The translations under genes were made by a program, and so were the position numbers. DNA of 64,000 bases from Aphelocoma coerulescens (Eukaryota; Chordata; Aves; Passeriformes; Corvidae): contig NC_091016.1 in NCBI RefSeq assembly GCF_041296385.1, forward strand, positions 13,925,497 to 13,989,496, in the 5' to 3' direction. This document shows, in pieces, positions 9,691-23,150 of the stretch. How positions within the stretch are numbered: the first letter of the stretch is position 1; each line of letters opens with the position of its first letter. The notes under the pieces were generated by a model. It worked only from the letters and a program-made list of their open reading frames with translations, searched no databases and was not told the DNA's origin.

Positions 9691-12600
9691 CAATACAAAT
9701 ATATAAGAAATTGGAGTCCCTAAAAGCTAGATTAATACTTTCAAAGTAAGTAGATGCATTGTATTTACTCACTTTTAAATCTCATATCAAATGCTATCTA
9801 TACTTGTTCAGACTTACACTAGCATTTTTTTCCTATGTATGCATCATGTGTGTAAAAATTATAAAAAAGAGTAGACTAAAGTCTGAAGAAACAAGACATA
9901 GAGTAACTAAAGGAACTTTAAAACATCTCAGATAAGAAAAAAATACAAATTATAAATACAGGACATGGGTACATTCAAATATCATTCAAACAAAAAAGAT
10001 CCTAAATATAGTACCAAGATGCCATAATTCTGAATACCAGAAGTTTGGACCAGGATTGGTGCTGATCACTCATCACCTGTCTTGGAAACACACTCAACCT
10101 CATTCCCAGACCCGAAGCTTGCACTTTAGGCCCACGCTGCTGTCACAAAGGTCATACAGCTGTATCTTTACTTTATCCCTTTATCTCCACACCACCTATA
10201 ATTTCCATTTTAGGAGCCTGTAAATTTTTTTATGTCTACTACTTTTTTCTAACCAGCTGCCCCCTCAATTCCCCTGTAACTAACCAACATCTTCCACAGA
10301 CCTCTGCTGATATTGGGTAAGGCTCTTGCTGCAACAGACAGGAGCAAAGAAGTTCCAACTTCAGTGTCTTATCCAACATTGGCTGTGTGTGTGATGGAGC
10401 AGCAGCCTGTGAAGTAGGAGCCCTGTGCTTCAGCTGAGCACCATGACTTCCCTGGGCTCCCCTCCATGAGTTCTCCTTAGTCTCTGGAAGACTCAGCTTT
10501 GTTCCATGCTGCCCCAGATTGAGCCAGAGTGATGGAGAAGAACATCTCTTTCCAGCCAATCCAAGATCTGCGACCAGACCTGGGACCTGACAGATTGTGC
10601 TTCAGGTGTGGAAGTGGGTGGGCAGAAACACTCCTGACTCTCTGAGACACCCTTTCTATTCCCACTGAAACTCACACAGGTGATCCTGGGATCTGGACTC
10701 CTGTTGTTTCAGGAAGTGCAGAGGTAAGTGAACAAAGTGGAAGGGCACAGCATGATCTTCATGAAGTGGAAAAAAGGATAAGAAGTAAAGGGATAAGCAG
10801 CAGACTGTAGAGAAAACAGAATGTTAAAGCAGCAACAGCAGCAATTCTGATGGTTTTGAATTTCCTTCAAAGCTGCTCTACTGTTTCTGATGAGGAGCTG
10901 GACTTTGCACACCATTATTTATAATTTATATATTCCCTCATGATGATGATGTTGGAGAAATTCAGTGGCTCTCAGGCCATGGTACTCTCAAATACATCCT
11001 GGAGTTCATAGGGGCACACTGAAAGCATGCCTGGGCTACTGTGGACATTTGGAAGAGGTAGAAGGGAAGAAAGGAGGACACTGTCATGGCAGAGGGGAAC
11101 CAAATCCACCTGGAGCCTAGAAGCAGGCAGTGACTTTTGGAATCACCCAAAAGAGTCAGCTCACAAGGTCAGCTCACAGCTACTAGTCACCTCACTGGAT
11201 GCTGGATGTGTCACAACAATCTAAACAAGATGACAGGGTTTAAGACTCCTGCATACGAAGGGAATGCTTATATCAGATTATTTGATTTTCTTTAATTCAA
11301 TATAGCAAGATGAGATCAGAGGCATTGCCTCTGACACCACCATTTTAGGAAACAAAAGAGATGGGAATGTGGAAGACACCAGTTTCTAGTATCAGATAAT
11401 GACCTGACCTAGTATTTAATTTAAAGTTGGCAGACTTTGACTGAATATGATTATCAGGACATTTACACTTTATTAAAAAAAAATCAATTAAAAGCAGTAA
11501 TTTGAAGTCATTTCAGAATTTTTCAAGTATCTTTAAAAATCTAGATTCCTTGATTTAAATTACTCTAGGGTTTTTTCCAGTTCAATGTTCTTCCTGTGTA
11601 TTAAAAGGGAAATGTGTTTAGGGAGCATGTTACAACAAGATTTTGCAATTATAAATGATAAAAGGAACAACATGACGAAGAGATAACAGATATCTTTTAT
11701 GAAAAGAACAAATTGCTAGTGTGAAAAACTTAAAGCTCTTGGTCTAGAACCAGGGCAGACATTTAGAAAAGGACTGAAGAACTGCTTCCTTGAAAAGTAT
11801 GTAAATTTGAATCCTAGAAAGACAGCAAAGCTTTACTATGTCATGAAGGAATGAACAAAGTAAAAGATAAAGGATTGAGTCAAAAACCAAACAGCACTGA
11901 CCATCACCCACACAGCATGGACTGCAGTCTGGACTGGAGAGAGAGAAATAAGTATCTTTTGGAACCATGTGGAAATGCCAGAATGTTGGTGGAAGAGGAC
12001 CCAGAGGCATTTAACAGCTTTTACATTTTACTATTCAGATTAAGGTCAGGCCTAATTTGTGGTTAAACTGATATTCTCTTGACTTGGTTTAAGCTTGTCC
12101 ACATGTGAAGGAGCTGCAGCTGACTGCATCAATTTCTAGATTAAATAGAAAAGGAGTAATTTTCATAGTGAAGCAAAAGCATTGATGGGGGCTGGATCAC
12201 GTTACTGGGAGAAGCTGCACAAACAGTATTCACTCTTAAGATGTCTCCAGCCTTCAGCACTGTCTGTGGGAAGTCCTTCAGGCTTGTGGATGGTGAGATA
12301 TTTAGTTTATTTACTTTCAGGTACAGAGTTCGCTTTAAGGCTACAGGATGTGACAGGAGCCTCTGCACAGCAATAAAGGCAGCAAAGGCAGAGAATGGAA
12401 GAAATGCAGAGTTGAAATACTGGTTCCATGTAAAAGAAACCTGATGTCAGGACAAGAACTTACAGCAGTAACTGCTGGTGGATAGAAATACTGCCTGCTA
12501 AAAATACTGAGGACCTAACACTGGTTTCATGAGTTGGAGACTAAGCATGGTGAGTAAGGCTGTGCCACCACGTACATTCCCTAAAAATCATTGCCTCAGA

Positions 12601-15281
12601 ATTGAAATCTTGAACATACCCTGTCCTCACCACCCCCAGGTCTGAGCCGCTTCCTCACACTGATGCCAGCTCAAATAAGGGATGGAGATGTGCCAGAGAG
12701 TAAGGAAAACACACCACCCAAACCCCAGAAGAGTAGACGGGTGTTCCACTGCACAGGGACAATTCCTAGATAAGATGTCAATTCCTTTGTCCTGCTGCTG
12801 CTAGGAAAAGGGGGGATATTTGGATCTCTATCTTGATACTGTCCTTGGATCCATCTCAAGGCATCCGCTTATCGGCCTGAAGCTAGTAGGACATCTAATA
12901 AATTTGAAGCTGCCATCCCAAACCCTCTGGCAGTTGGCAGGAAGAAGTATTTTCTGTCTCACATGCCAAATAACTTATGAAAAAGACTGCATTTCATAGC
13001 TAGGGATGCTGCTTATCCAGGAAAGTTTCAACTTGCCATAGGCGTTTGAGTTTTTCAGACCTTGATTAAATAAAGCCTTTTAACAGAGAATATTGCACCA
13101 CTGCCAAAGCATGAAATTCTTAATGAGCATATAGAAACAATGAAAGAGATCATGTTTTTACCTACAGTTGTAAGGAAGAAGATAGTCTTTAAAAACTCCA
13201 AAATCCCAGAGCTGAAAAGTCACTTTTTTTCTGAAATAATTGAATTGAGAATAAAATTATTTGGTACATTCCCTTTTTGTAAATCAAAAAGTAATTGCAA
13301 TCAATGCAGAAGAAGAGATTAATGATGTATAATGGGCAAGACAGCTTGGAAGACCTAAGATAATAAGCTTTTCTTGGGTATTGTGTAGGGAATACAGGAC
13401 TCTACACAATAAAAATGTGAATGCAGTTGAGGAAACACTCAGAGTCCAGTGGTAATAAGGAGACTGTCTATTAAATCCTAATTTTTGGTGGAAATTGAAA
13501 ACCAAAAAAGACTAAACCCAGAAATAATTCCAATTCATTTGGTTTGTTAAGTGTTGGTGCCATTTCACAGAACTACTACATTTTAGAAGAATGAATTTCT
13601 TGAGTGGAGCTCTGGTGTGGCACTTGAAAATACCAGTGGTGTGGTAGAATTATGTGGAAGATTTCCCATACGGAAAGCTTTTTGAGATGGAGGGAGCAGA
13701 AGAAAACGCTATAAAATGCACATTGACATGAAAAGAGCAAAGAGGGATAAAACAAGACAGGAAATGAAGACTTTAAGTCCAAGCAAAGTTCAAATAGATT
13801 GGCCAAACTACTGTATGAATGAAGAGAAATCAAAGTAGGAAGTATAAATCAACACAAAAGTAGAAAGCTGTGAAATTGTTACACTGGATAAAACCCAACA
13901 GGTAGAGTGGTGATAACTTTATAAATGAGCTGCCATCAGTTCTGATAGACTGTTTACAAATTGAATGAAGGGCAGGACAACCAATGGCTAAATACAGAGC
14001 AAAATACGAAACAGGAAGACCACATCCCAGAAAGCAGCACACTGGGATCTTTAGCAACACTACAAGTGAGTCCCTGCAACAAAACAGGGTCACTGCTATC
14101 CAGCTGAGCACTCAGGATATAACCAGACAAAGACCTTACTTTGAGAGAAGGTATGGCAGGAACAGCTATGTACAGGCACGATGAAACAGTGAGGAGGAAG
14201 TAATGAAATAATGTAGGATGGGGAGTCATAAACTGTGAAGAGAGATGAGGAACACCATAGCCTATGTAATGTGCCATTTGGCTCAGCCTTACTGCCATCA
14301 AGGATGTAATTTCTCTATTTATCACAAAAGAGAGTTATGTTGGCAAGCTTGGTTTACTGGGCAAAGAGAGTAAAACTGAAGACCAGACCCAAAGGGAGAA
14401 CTGCAACTCACTGCTTTCTCTTTGGTGTTAAATGGAACAGAAGTGTAGGGTTTAGGGTGCAGTAAGACTATATTTAAATATTTATGCATATAAAATACAT
14501 TTAGTAGAGAAGAAATAAATATTTTTGTTGAATCTACATGCATTGTGAGTATCAAGCTGGATTTTCCTTACACTTTGGCTTATGATTACGAGTTAGAGAA
14601 ACACTATTTCCCTTAGAATATGTAGAAGACATTAAAAGAGCAGGAAGCCTGCACTGAAACGTGTGCTCAGCACCCATTTGAGTTTGAGTGACACTACATT
14701 ACTCCAGCTCATAGCACTGGCAGGTATATGAATTTTAATGGTATTTCAAAGTCAGTTTAATAACATTATAGCAATATTAAAACTCAAAACCTGAAAAAGC
14801 AAGTGGTCTGTCAAAAGACTGCCATTTAAAATCAAAAGGTTGTTGCCTCCCACCTCTTACAGGCCACATTCAAAATTCTCTTCTTTTGAACACATGTAAT
14901 ACAAAATAGCATTTCTTAAATATTTCGAATATTGTTTTCCCCCAAAATTATGTCCACGTTCCTATATAAAAACATATATTGAAGAGAATCAACAACCATG
15001 AAATTCTAAAAAACTGTGGGTAATGAGAAATCTGTAAATAACAGGCCAACATGAGCTACTTGTTCACAGAACATATTTTTCTTTCAATCACATGGCTGCT
15101 TTTCTTTTAACTGTTGGAAATTCGGTGACAAATCACTGATTTAGGAAACGTATCTACAGCCAGGTCTTTTGACACGTTCACCTGATGAACAACGTTTTGA
15201 AGTGTGAATAAAAGTGATACCCAAAAAGGTCTCTGGTTTCTAGGTTGCCACAGGAATAAGATACAAGGTTCCTCAGCTCAC

Positions 15282-15429
15282 CTCCAGATGCCTTTGACCT
15301 TTCTTTCAACTTTTCTGCAGCCATTTCAGTGTAGCTGGGAAGTTCTGACATCTTCACTCCAGATCGAGCTTCTGCTATTAGCTGACGAGCTCTCTCTCTC
15401 AGCTGCCGACGCCGCTCTTCATCTTGCTG
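15282..15429 (-). CDS. EHBP1: EHBP1 internal exon: Arg/Glu-rich helix, NAGNAG acceptor
   Basis: The exon has 148 bases: 49 codons in phase 0 plus one base (exit phase 1). It reads QQDEERRRQLRERARQLIAE, then ARSGVKMSELPSYTEMAAEK and LKERSKASG. This matches human EHBP1 at nearly every position, with Thr where human has Gly after PSY. The donor is GGAG|GTGAGC. The acceptor region is TTAGCAGCAAG: the first AG gives QQDEE, as in human, while the second AG three bases on would give QDEE. The exit base G combines with AT of the next exon to give Asp. The segment is a charged helix with repeated RERAR motifs similar to the previous exon, suggesting an internally duplicated helical unit (inference). 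Confidence 0.94.
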
Positions 15430-18400
15430 CTAAGATATATTGAACAGTTGCCAACTCAGTAATTGACAGAAATGCAATTTCATTCTCAATCTGATCATCA
15501 TGATAGGAACTGGTTTACAGCATGGTGCTTGGCCCACATTATAAATAGGACGCTCGATATCAGTTGGGTGTCACACCACAATTTTTAAAGACATCCATGC
15601 GTCAGATTATTTTTTTTAAGCATTCCCCAAATTATTACTGCATTAGAAACCTGATGATTTGCAATGCAGAGCTTTTATAAATTATGTTCTGTAAAAACAG
15701 CTTGATGAAAATTTGCAGACACTTTAGTCTCAAAGTAATCACACCCAATGAGTGATTTGAGCAAAGTTTTACTGTGGCTATAAAATGGTTTTACTAAATT
15801 GAATTACTCATTTGAGTAGTATTCTGTCACAGAACTAAACTAAGAAGCCAGATGTTGCTCTTGGTTACTCCAAGCACCAAGCTGACTTCAAAGTGTAAAG
15901 TGGCATCAAATCTGAAGCATGTTCTTTGACTTCAGTGGATATTTTTCTTTAAAAGAAAATAAACTAATGAAAATTACTGAAAGAACAATAGATGCTCTCA
16001 CAGCAGAAAAGACTTTGCATCCCTTTAAAACATCCTACTAATAGGGCTTTGGTCAATAATTAAAGGAATCATACTGGAACCATGCCAGATAGTGCTGTCC
16101 CACTTAAAGCTCATCACTTAGAAGCATGATAATATTTCAGTTACGTAAATAAACAAAGTTCTGCAGCATGAAATTTTGTAAAAGACTAGCCCACCATGAT
16201 AAAAAAATCTTCATAAAAAGATGTGTTTAAACATATCTGTAAGACTCCACAGTTTCCATAAGGGAAACCGTTTCAGTTTTCACTTTAAAGACGGATTTTT
16301 GCATAGTTAGGACTGTTTTTCCTCTCCCCTCAATATCAGAAATGCTCGTAAGTGCAACAAAGTCAGTGCTTGGCTTAAATCTAACCTGCCAGTAAGTTTG
16401 TACTATTGACACAATGACCTGGATAAATCCCAGGTACAGGCTGTTGACCTGAACTAAGTGGAATATAACAAACTGCCTAATTTTGGAGAGCCATTCTGGC
16501 AGCCTTCCCACCAACCCAAACTTGAGCATCCCACACCTGCAGAGGCTGGTGAGAGCTGTTGCTAAGTGCTATTTAGTTTAAGCAATCATTAATAAAACAA
16601 GCGCAAAATACTAATTAGGTACATTTTATCCATTTCCATGTAAATTGTTTGTTTGTAGCTATTTACTCAGCATTGTTCTCGGCACAATAGAAAAAATGCA
16701 AATGACTGAATCAGAATGCAGCCCTAATGGGACTTTCTGTTTATAACCATTAGCCCAGAGGTGTGCTGTAATTCAATCCTCAAGCAGAAAGATTTAGCCT
16801 CATTAACAGCTTGCATGGGCAGGTTACAACTCATAAAACCCTACAGTAAACAAAGTATATGGACACAGCACAATATCTCGCCCCTGAGTGACAGAGTCAC
16901 GATTCCCTATCAGATTGCCTTGATTTACTTTTCTCCTAATGTCCTCCCCTGGAAAGACAATTCTGCCTGGGCCTTTCGAGGCAGAGGGATGGCACATGGG
17001 CTTTGTTTGCTTTCTCACATTTTAACTTCCCAGAAGGCACAGAGCAACAGTTCTACCAAAAATTTATTTGGTAAAGTACACATTAGAAAGACAACTGGAA
17101 AGCTTCCCCCCTTCACCCCCCCATGCACTATAATAGATCAATTTAATTTAATTTCTAGCCAGCCAACTGACACAGCAAACAGTTTTATTTCGACCCACAG
17201 TATTTGGTAACATTAATTACATTGAATTTTACTTGAAATAAAACTGCTCAAATCTCTAATATTCCTGATTCCTTGGATATAGGAACTTGCGTGCTTAACT
17301 TAAACGACTTTTAAGAACAAATGTACAAAATTAAGATTCCCATGTGTTTAACGTCAAACAATTTAATCTACTTCAGCACATGTAATTTAAAATAGGGCCA
17401 GTTACGTGTTTGTGACAAAAATGCCCTAAACTGAGCTGGCTGATTTCTCTCCTCTCCTTTCCTCCCCTCCTCCTGAAAGAGAACTTGTCTCCTGAATTAT
17501 TAGCATAGTCATTAACATCCCGGGGATCTCCAAGCAAACACAGATTATGGTGGCTTGTGTTTGTGCTGATTAAGCCAATCATCACCAGCGGATAAGGGAA
17601 AAACCAGCCTAGTTCTTGCTTAAATTCAATTCAGGTATTTGAACCCTCGGTTACTGAGCTTGGCAGAAGAAACACTGGTGGAAGGAGCAATGAAACTGAG
17701 ATCAGAAAAAGTAGATAGATTAAGTTTTGAGGCGCAGAAAAACTGTTAAACAGCGTATCAAGCCAGAATTTGGAAAGGAAAGCACTCGGGAGAGGTACGG
17801 GGGCACGAACAAAAATATTAAAAAAAAAAACCAACCCAGGAGACACAAAAAGAAGCACTGCACCAAGAAAGGACCAAGCAAACACACATACAGTGATTTT
17901 TTTTTTCCCGTACAGTTGAAAAGAAAACTCAGTAAAATCTTTCACCCTCTGACACAAATCTGACATGCCAAAGAGACATTACAGTTTTCTTTGTTATTTT
18001 CCCCCAACTATTTTGTAATGGTTTAAAGATCTGCCATGCAGATGCACAGTGAGGAAAACTTCACTATTTAAGGACAAACTCTTCAAGAATAAGTAATGTA
18101 ATTCCTTGTTTCCCTCCTATAAAAATGTATTGGTATGCAATTTTTATATTTCACAGTTCACTGACATCTCGGCAAGCTTTCTTCCACTGCTTCAATGGTG
18201 CTACTTTTAATTTTATCCTCCTTAGTCCTAGTAATTAAAGTGATCAGCAGTGGCATCCCAACGGCTTTGACACAGCTACAACCCCCTAGCTGACTCCGGC
18301 TTTTAAGGGAAAGGGGAAGAAAAAAAAGGACGGGAGTTTCATTTCACTGGAACAAGAAAATCAAGCTTCTCCAATCCTCAACTTTATCCAATTGTTCTTT

Positions 18401-19160
18401 CAGCAGCCTTTGGATCTTAAGAAACAAATAAAAATGGCTGCCATTAGGGGGTCCTGTTTGTACTCGCCGCAGACGGCAATGACTGACATTACTTTGGCCA
18501 AAAATTATGCTGTGGATTTGGGAAGGTGAATTCGAATGGGAAACACTGGCGGGGCAGTTTCCGAGATCATTACCCAGCCAGCTGAGAGCTGCACAACTCA
18601 GGAAAATATTGAGAGTGGTGGAGTTTTTCAGGGGAAAAAAAAACCCCAAACACCCCCTTAAAAACCATCTTCTTAAATGACCAAAAATTTTGCAATCTTC
18701 TCACATTAAAAAGAAAAAGAAAATAAACCACAAAACCTTTGCGAGGGATTTTTAGTCCTGGCAGAATTTTGGGAGGATCCAAACTGCATTTACACCAGAA
18801 TTCTGATAATATATCATCCTCTCACTATTAAAAAAAAATATAATCTGGTGAACTGCATTTATTTGACATTTAAAAAGTAAATTCTTTACCGTGCCCATAG
18901 ACTGGGGGACAAAAGTAACATTAAAAAAATGTGGTAAATTACTTATAATCCACAGCAACAAAATCAAAACAGAATTGTGCCTATGAGAGGGAGTGATTCC
19001 TGAAGCTGTAGGTTTCAAAATGGTTCGTGGTCAGCTGTGAGTGCACAGTACATCTAAGAGAAAGAACTTGACTGCCACCTCTTTCATCATTAGACAGGAA
19101 GAACGGCTCTGTTATTAGCCATTCAGAAAGAAAAAGACTTCTGTGCTTGTCCAGAGGCAA

Positions 19161-19208
19161 GGATTATCAAAATGTACCTATTCAGGATTACCAAAATGTA
19201 CCTATTCA
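19161..19208. repeat. 24-base tandem duplication, two copies, one mismatch
   Basis: The units are 19161-19184 and 19185-19208, differing at one base (attatcaaaatg versus attaccaaaatg). Each starts with GGATTA, the complement of TAATCC, which is the core site of K50 homeodomains such as OTX and PITX. Function is only inferred. Confidence 0.9.
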
Positions 19209-21479
19209 GTTAGGAGAGAAGACTGAATAAAAAAAAATAAGAAGAAAAATAAAATTACACGAGCTTTAAAGGTTTGAGCAGGCTGGGTTGTACTGTGACC
19301 TTGATCGGCTCTTGTTTGAGTAAATAGGATTTGGGATGAAACATTAAAACTGTTTAGCAGATCTTTTCAAACCATTTCAAACTTTTCTTATGTTGGTATA
19401 TAATATAACCAGACATGCTTGTAAATGGCCACACCTGCTCATTCCTCTGGGGATGGCCTGATCTCTGCCTTTGCTAACAAAGAAAGGACGGGAGAAAAAA
19501 AAAATCAGCCTTTCTTGTTGCAAAACAGAGTGGAAAGTCAAAATCTTTCTCAAGTTTGTCCCATCTGGTCAGATTAAATCTTTGATCACCCTGGGGACCA
19601 CATTTATGTTTGGTCTCTAGCACTGCTTCAGAACAGCTCAAAATACACAGGTAGTGAGCAAAATACGGATTGCTAAGCAAGAAACACTTGGCATAAACAA
19701 AAGTGGCTTTGCATTTCTGTGACTATTCAGATCCTAGGAGGTAGTAAGCAAAAACAGACATAAACATCTTGGGTATTTTCTGCCTTCTGCCTGGTGTCTA
19801 CATCAGCTACCTCACTATCCACACACTGCATGTAGCTTGAAAATATTTTTTCATGAATGCCTATCACAAAAAGTATCAAATTGCTTGTCTTAAGTAGCTA
19901 TTGGCTTAGGAGCTATGGCACTGATACACTGATGAGACAAGACAGAACGAACACAGAAGTAGCTCAAAGTCTAAAATTGGAAGAATCACAAACAATATCT
20001 TAACAAAGCTGTCCCCCTTAAGAAAAAAAAAGCTCCCAAAAATTCACAATAAAATGGGGTTGAGTGGCTGTAAAATGGAAAACATCTTCTTAAACCAAGG
20101 AGGCATTTTTAAAGAAGTAGCCAGCAATTTCTTTTACTTTGATTTTTTAATTTTTAAAATAATTTTATGTTGTCTTGGAAAACGTACAATTCACTTGGTA
20201 CAGTATTTCTGTGCGAAGAATGGTGGCTGTAGAAAAACAATCCACTGATAATTTAATTCCTTGTGTCATTGTGAAAGTGAAAAACTCTTAGTTTACTGAA
20301 CGGAAAAAAAAAATATTTGAAAAAAGAATGGCTGACTAAGTAAGTATCACCTTGTGCTACATCCAAGGCCTCTTGCTGGTTGTCTGGCTGCTCTTTTGTA
20401 GGCAAAAAGGAGCTGAACGCTCTCTGGCTCCTTAGATCTGGTCCAACAAATGCACTGCCAGTCATGCACACGGATCCAGCTTAAAACCCAGTGTGAGCCT
20501 AAAAGAAGCTAGTCAAACTGGCACCTACTCATGCAGAAGTAGATAGATTTGTCATGACAGGCTGATTATTCAATGTAAAGAAACAGTTTAGCTTTTCTAA
20601 TCTGGTACAAATACATCTTTCTCAGAGAAAAAAGTAAAAGGTCTAACAGTTCAAGTATTTATAAGTAAAGAAACCAACAAAAAAATTGTAACGTCAAAGT
20701 GAACCACAGGTATTTGTGCTGGAGCATTCTGCTAAACAGCCCCCAAGTTCTATTCAGATAAATAAGATTTAACCCATTTAACCATCTGGGAGCTGCACAT
20801 CTCTGTGACAGAGGTGATCTCATCTGTTTCCCACTGCACTTGGCTCTATGGCAAGTTTTAGGGACAGGCTGAAATATCCAATTCCATAAAACACGTTGTG
20901 TTTTCCTTCTGCCCCTTGCTCGCTTGCGTGCTCTCCCAGAGAACCCTGCGAGGGCAGCCCTGCCAACCCACAGGGCTCCCAGGAAACAACTGAGAAAGTT
21001 GACCGAAACCAAAAGCACAGACAAAGGCCTCCACTAACTTCTTCCCTGGAATTTCCCCTGCTTAGGCAAGTTTGTGATCTCCCCCATCCAGGAAGTATAA
21101 TTAAGGTCAACAATCACCTAAGGTGCTGGGATCCATGAGCGTGTTCTGCCTGTCATCGTGGCTGTCAATGCTATTGGCATGACCCACAAACAGGGGCTCA
21201 AGCGTGCAGGCTCAGAAATGTCCTAAAATAGTGCCATCATCCAGACAGGGCAGAGCGTCCGATCCCAGATGAACAGGCTAAAGATGGTGTTTTCTGTGCC
21301 TTTGCACAGCTGAGTTACAGACAGAAGTTAAGAAAGCTGCTTACTCATTGTAGGAGTCAACATTCGTCGAGCTCCACTTAAGGGATTTTCTCCTGTGTAA
21401 ACTTGACTTTATAATTTAAAAAAAAAGGGGTGTTATGAAACAAAGGCTTTTGGCAAGTGTATGGGATGTGTAAGCTGGA

Positions 21480-21680
21480 GAGCAGCATCTCTCAGACTGC
21501 CATCCTGGGAAGCTTCCTCCTCAGGCGGGCAGCCCCGCGCCAAGGGAGGGGACGTGCCCTCCTGAGGAATGCTCCCGGGTCACTCCCAGCCGAACAAAGC
21601 CAGCGGGCTGCAGGGGGCCTCCGAAAGTTGGTTTTCCTCCCCCCCTTCTCTCAATTTTTGGGGGAGGGTAACGAGATCCC
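21480..21680. promoter_or_regulatory. GC-rich, CpG-retaining patch, possible intronic regulatory element
   Basis: I count 9 CpG in about 200 bases of locally GC-rich sequence (ccccgcgcc, gacgtg, cccgggtc, gccgaac, agcggg). The surrounding intron is AT-rich. Overlapping frames on both strands (21457-21837 plus, 21521-21721 minus) do not resemble known proteins. It could be an alternative promoter or enhancer, or an unrecognised insertion. Confidence 0.3.
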
Positions 21681-22747
21681 TGTCTGCTTCTATGTGATGA
21701 GAATGAAAAGAACAAGTGCAAACCCTACATCTCCCTGGACCCTATTTTGCTGGGGTTTTTTTTTTTTGAAAAAGTCCTGCAAACTGCTGGCAGGTTTTTT
21801 TAATGGAAAATACCAATCGCCTAAGATCTATACCTAGCCTTTTGCCAATAATGAGAAAACTTCACCTTCTGTCCCCAGCAATTCTTAGGAAATCTTTTGC
21901 TGTTATTCCTACAAATCCAATTACAGATTGTTGAGTAGCTAGTGGAGTAAGCTTATTGAGGAGTGTCACATCACTAAGTCGTGCGTATGTGTTTCAGTTT
22001 GTAATGTGGTCTGAGCCGCTGTAGAGGTGTCAACTTAAAATGCAAGTAAGTAGCAGAACAGGGCTAATCCCAGCCACTACTCCCCTGCAGCCAAATTGTA
22101 GCGCAATGAATGACAGTGGAAATGCAAAGATGCCACTGTGCTTATCACACACAGCCAGATGGTGGACCTGGATCAATGCACACATGCCACGATCAATGCA
22201 TTTGATAAAGAATTAAGAAGAAAACTGTACATGTTATCAAAGAACTTGTACATGGCATAATTATGATTCTGCATGTGCTTACTGATGATATTGGAGACTC
22301 AGAGGCAGGTGATAATGAAACTGATAGGAAGAAATAGCTTAAAGGCTACAGCATATGGCCTCAGCACTAAGAAATCTTGTCAAATAGTTCAGAAAGCTTT
22401 TTTAACTGTTATTACAGGCTGCTCATAGTGCAAGCTGGTGGCAACGTTTTAATTTTTTTTAAACCTGAAATGTCAAAAAGTTACAAAAGCTGTACTTTTC
22501 AGAATGGTTCAGAAAATAATTAAGATGCTATTGTGTTTTAAACGTGGCAAAAAACTTACAGGTAGAGAGAGCATTCACAATTTGGGGGTGGGGGGAGTAG
22601 TTGGGCATTTAAAAATATAGATAAAATTCTGTGTTTCCTGAATAAATGCATTTAGACTTTGAGGGAGCTTGTGGTGGTTTAAGGAATGTATTGTGGCAGC
22701 AATTTGCATCCTGAATGCCAATTTTCACAGATGCAGTTGTGATATTG

Positions 22748-22783
22748 TCGAAATTTCGGTATTATCGAAATGTATCGAAATGT
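22748..22783. repeat. TCGAAAT short repeats (10-base unit in tandem)
   Basis: TCGAAAT occurs at 22748-22754, 22765-22771 and 22775-22781; the last two belong to a perfect tandem atcgaaatgt (22764-22783). The presence of four CpG in an AT-rich region is unusual. Confidence 0.75.
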
Positions 22784-23118
22784 ACTCAACATCAAACGTA
22801 GAGTATTTCCCTGTTCGCATTTGTGCTCTGTCAGCTGCATTACAGACACCTTGGATGTGAAAGAAGGCAATTAAAAATTTGTGGAAAATAAAGTCTAAAG
22901 TAATGAAATAAATTTATAATGTATAAAAAGTACCTAAAATACAAATTCTCATGCTCCAGTTGATAGATGAGCTGTCTAATCAACGCCTGGACGTAACTTA
23001 AGTGCTCTCATTAGTGTGAAGACCTTCAGGCTAAATAAGACTAAATCCCTTAAAAATTGCTTCTGCAATAGAAAAATCCCCCTTACCATTTTCCTCTGCC
23101 TAAATCATATCAATTAAA

Positions 23119-23150
23119 AAGAGAGAAGGGGAGGGAGGGAGAGAGAGAGG
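23119..23150. repeat. GA-rich purine tract
   Basis: This is an uninterrupted A/G run on the plus strand ending in a short (GA)n series. No flanking element was recognised. Confidence 0.85.

Larger units (their letters stand above)
7865..15281 (-). other. EHBP1: EHBP1 intron (7417 bases, phase 1)
   Basis: The intron lies between the exons at 15282-15429 and 7748-7864. It contains the CR1 copy at about 8480-9390 and a MIR-like remnant at about 9500-9685. Positions 9700-15280 are AT-rich, with only short frames lacking protein-like composition; I recognise nothing further there. Confidence 0.86.

Noticed and set aside
20340..20460. Minus-strand frame (...FSSFLPTKEQPDNQQEAL...) as a cryptic EHBP1 exon in the 17.4 kb intron
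   Set aside because: The possible donor (CAAG|GTGATA) is weak, there is no good pyrimidine tract at an acceptor, and human EHBP1 as I recall it passes directly between the neighbouring exons. RNA-seq could reopen this.
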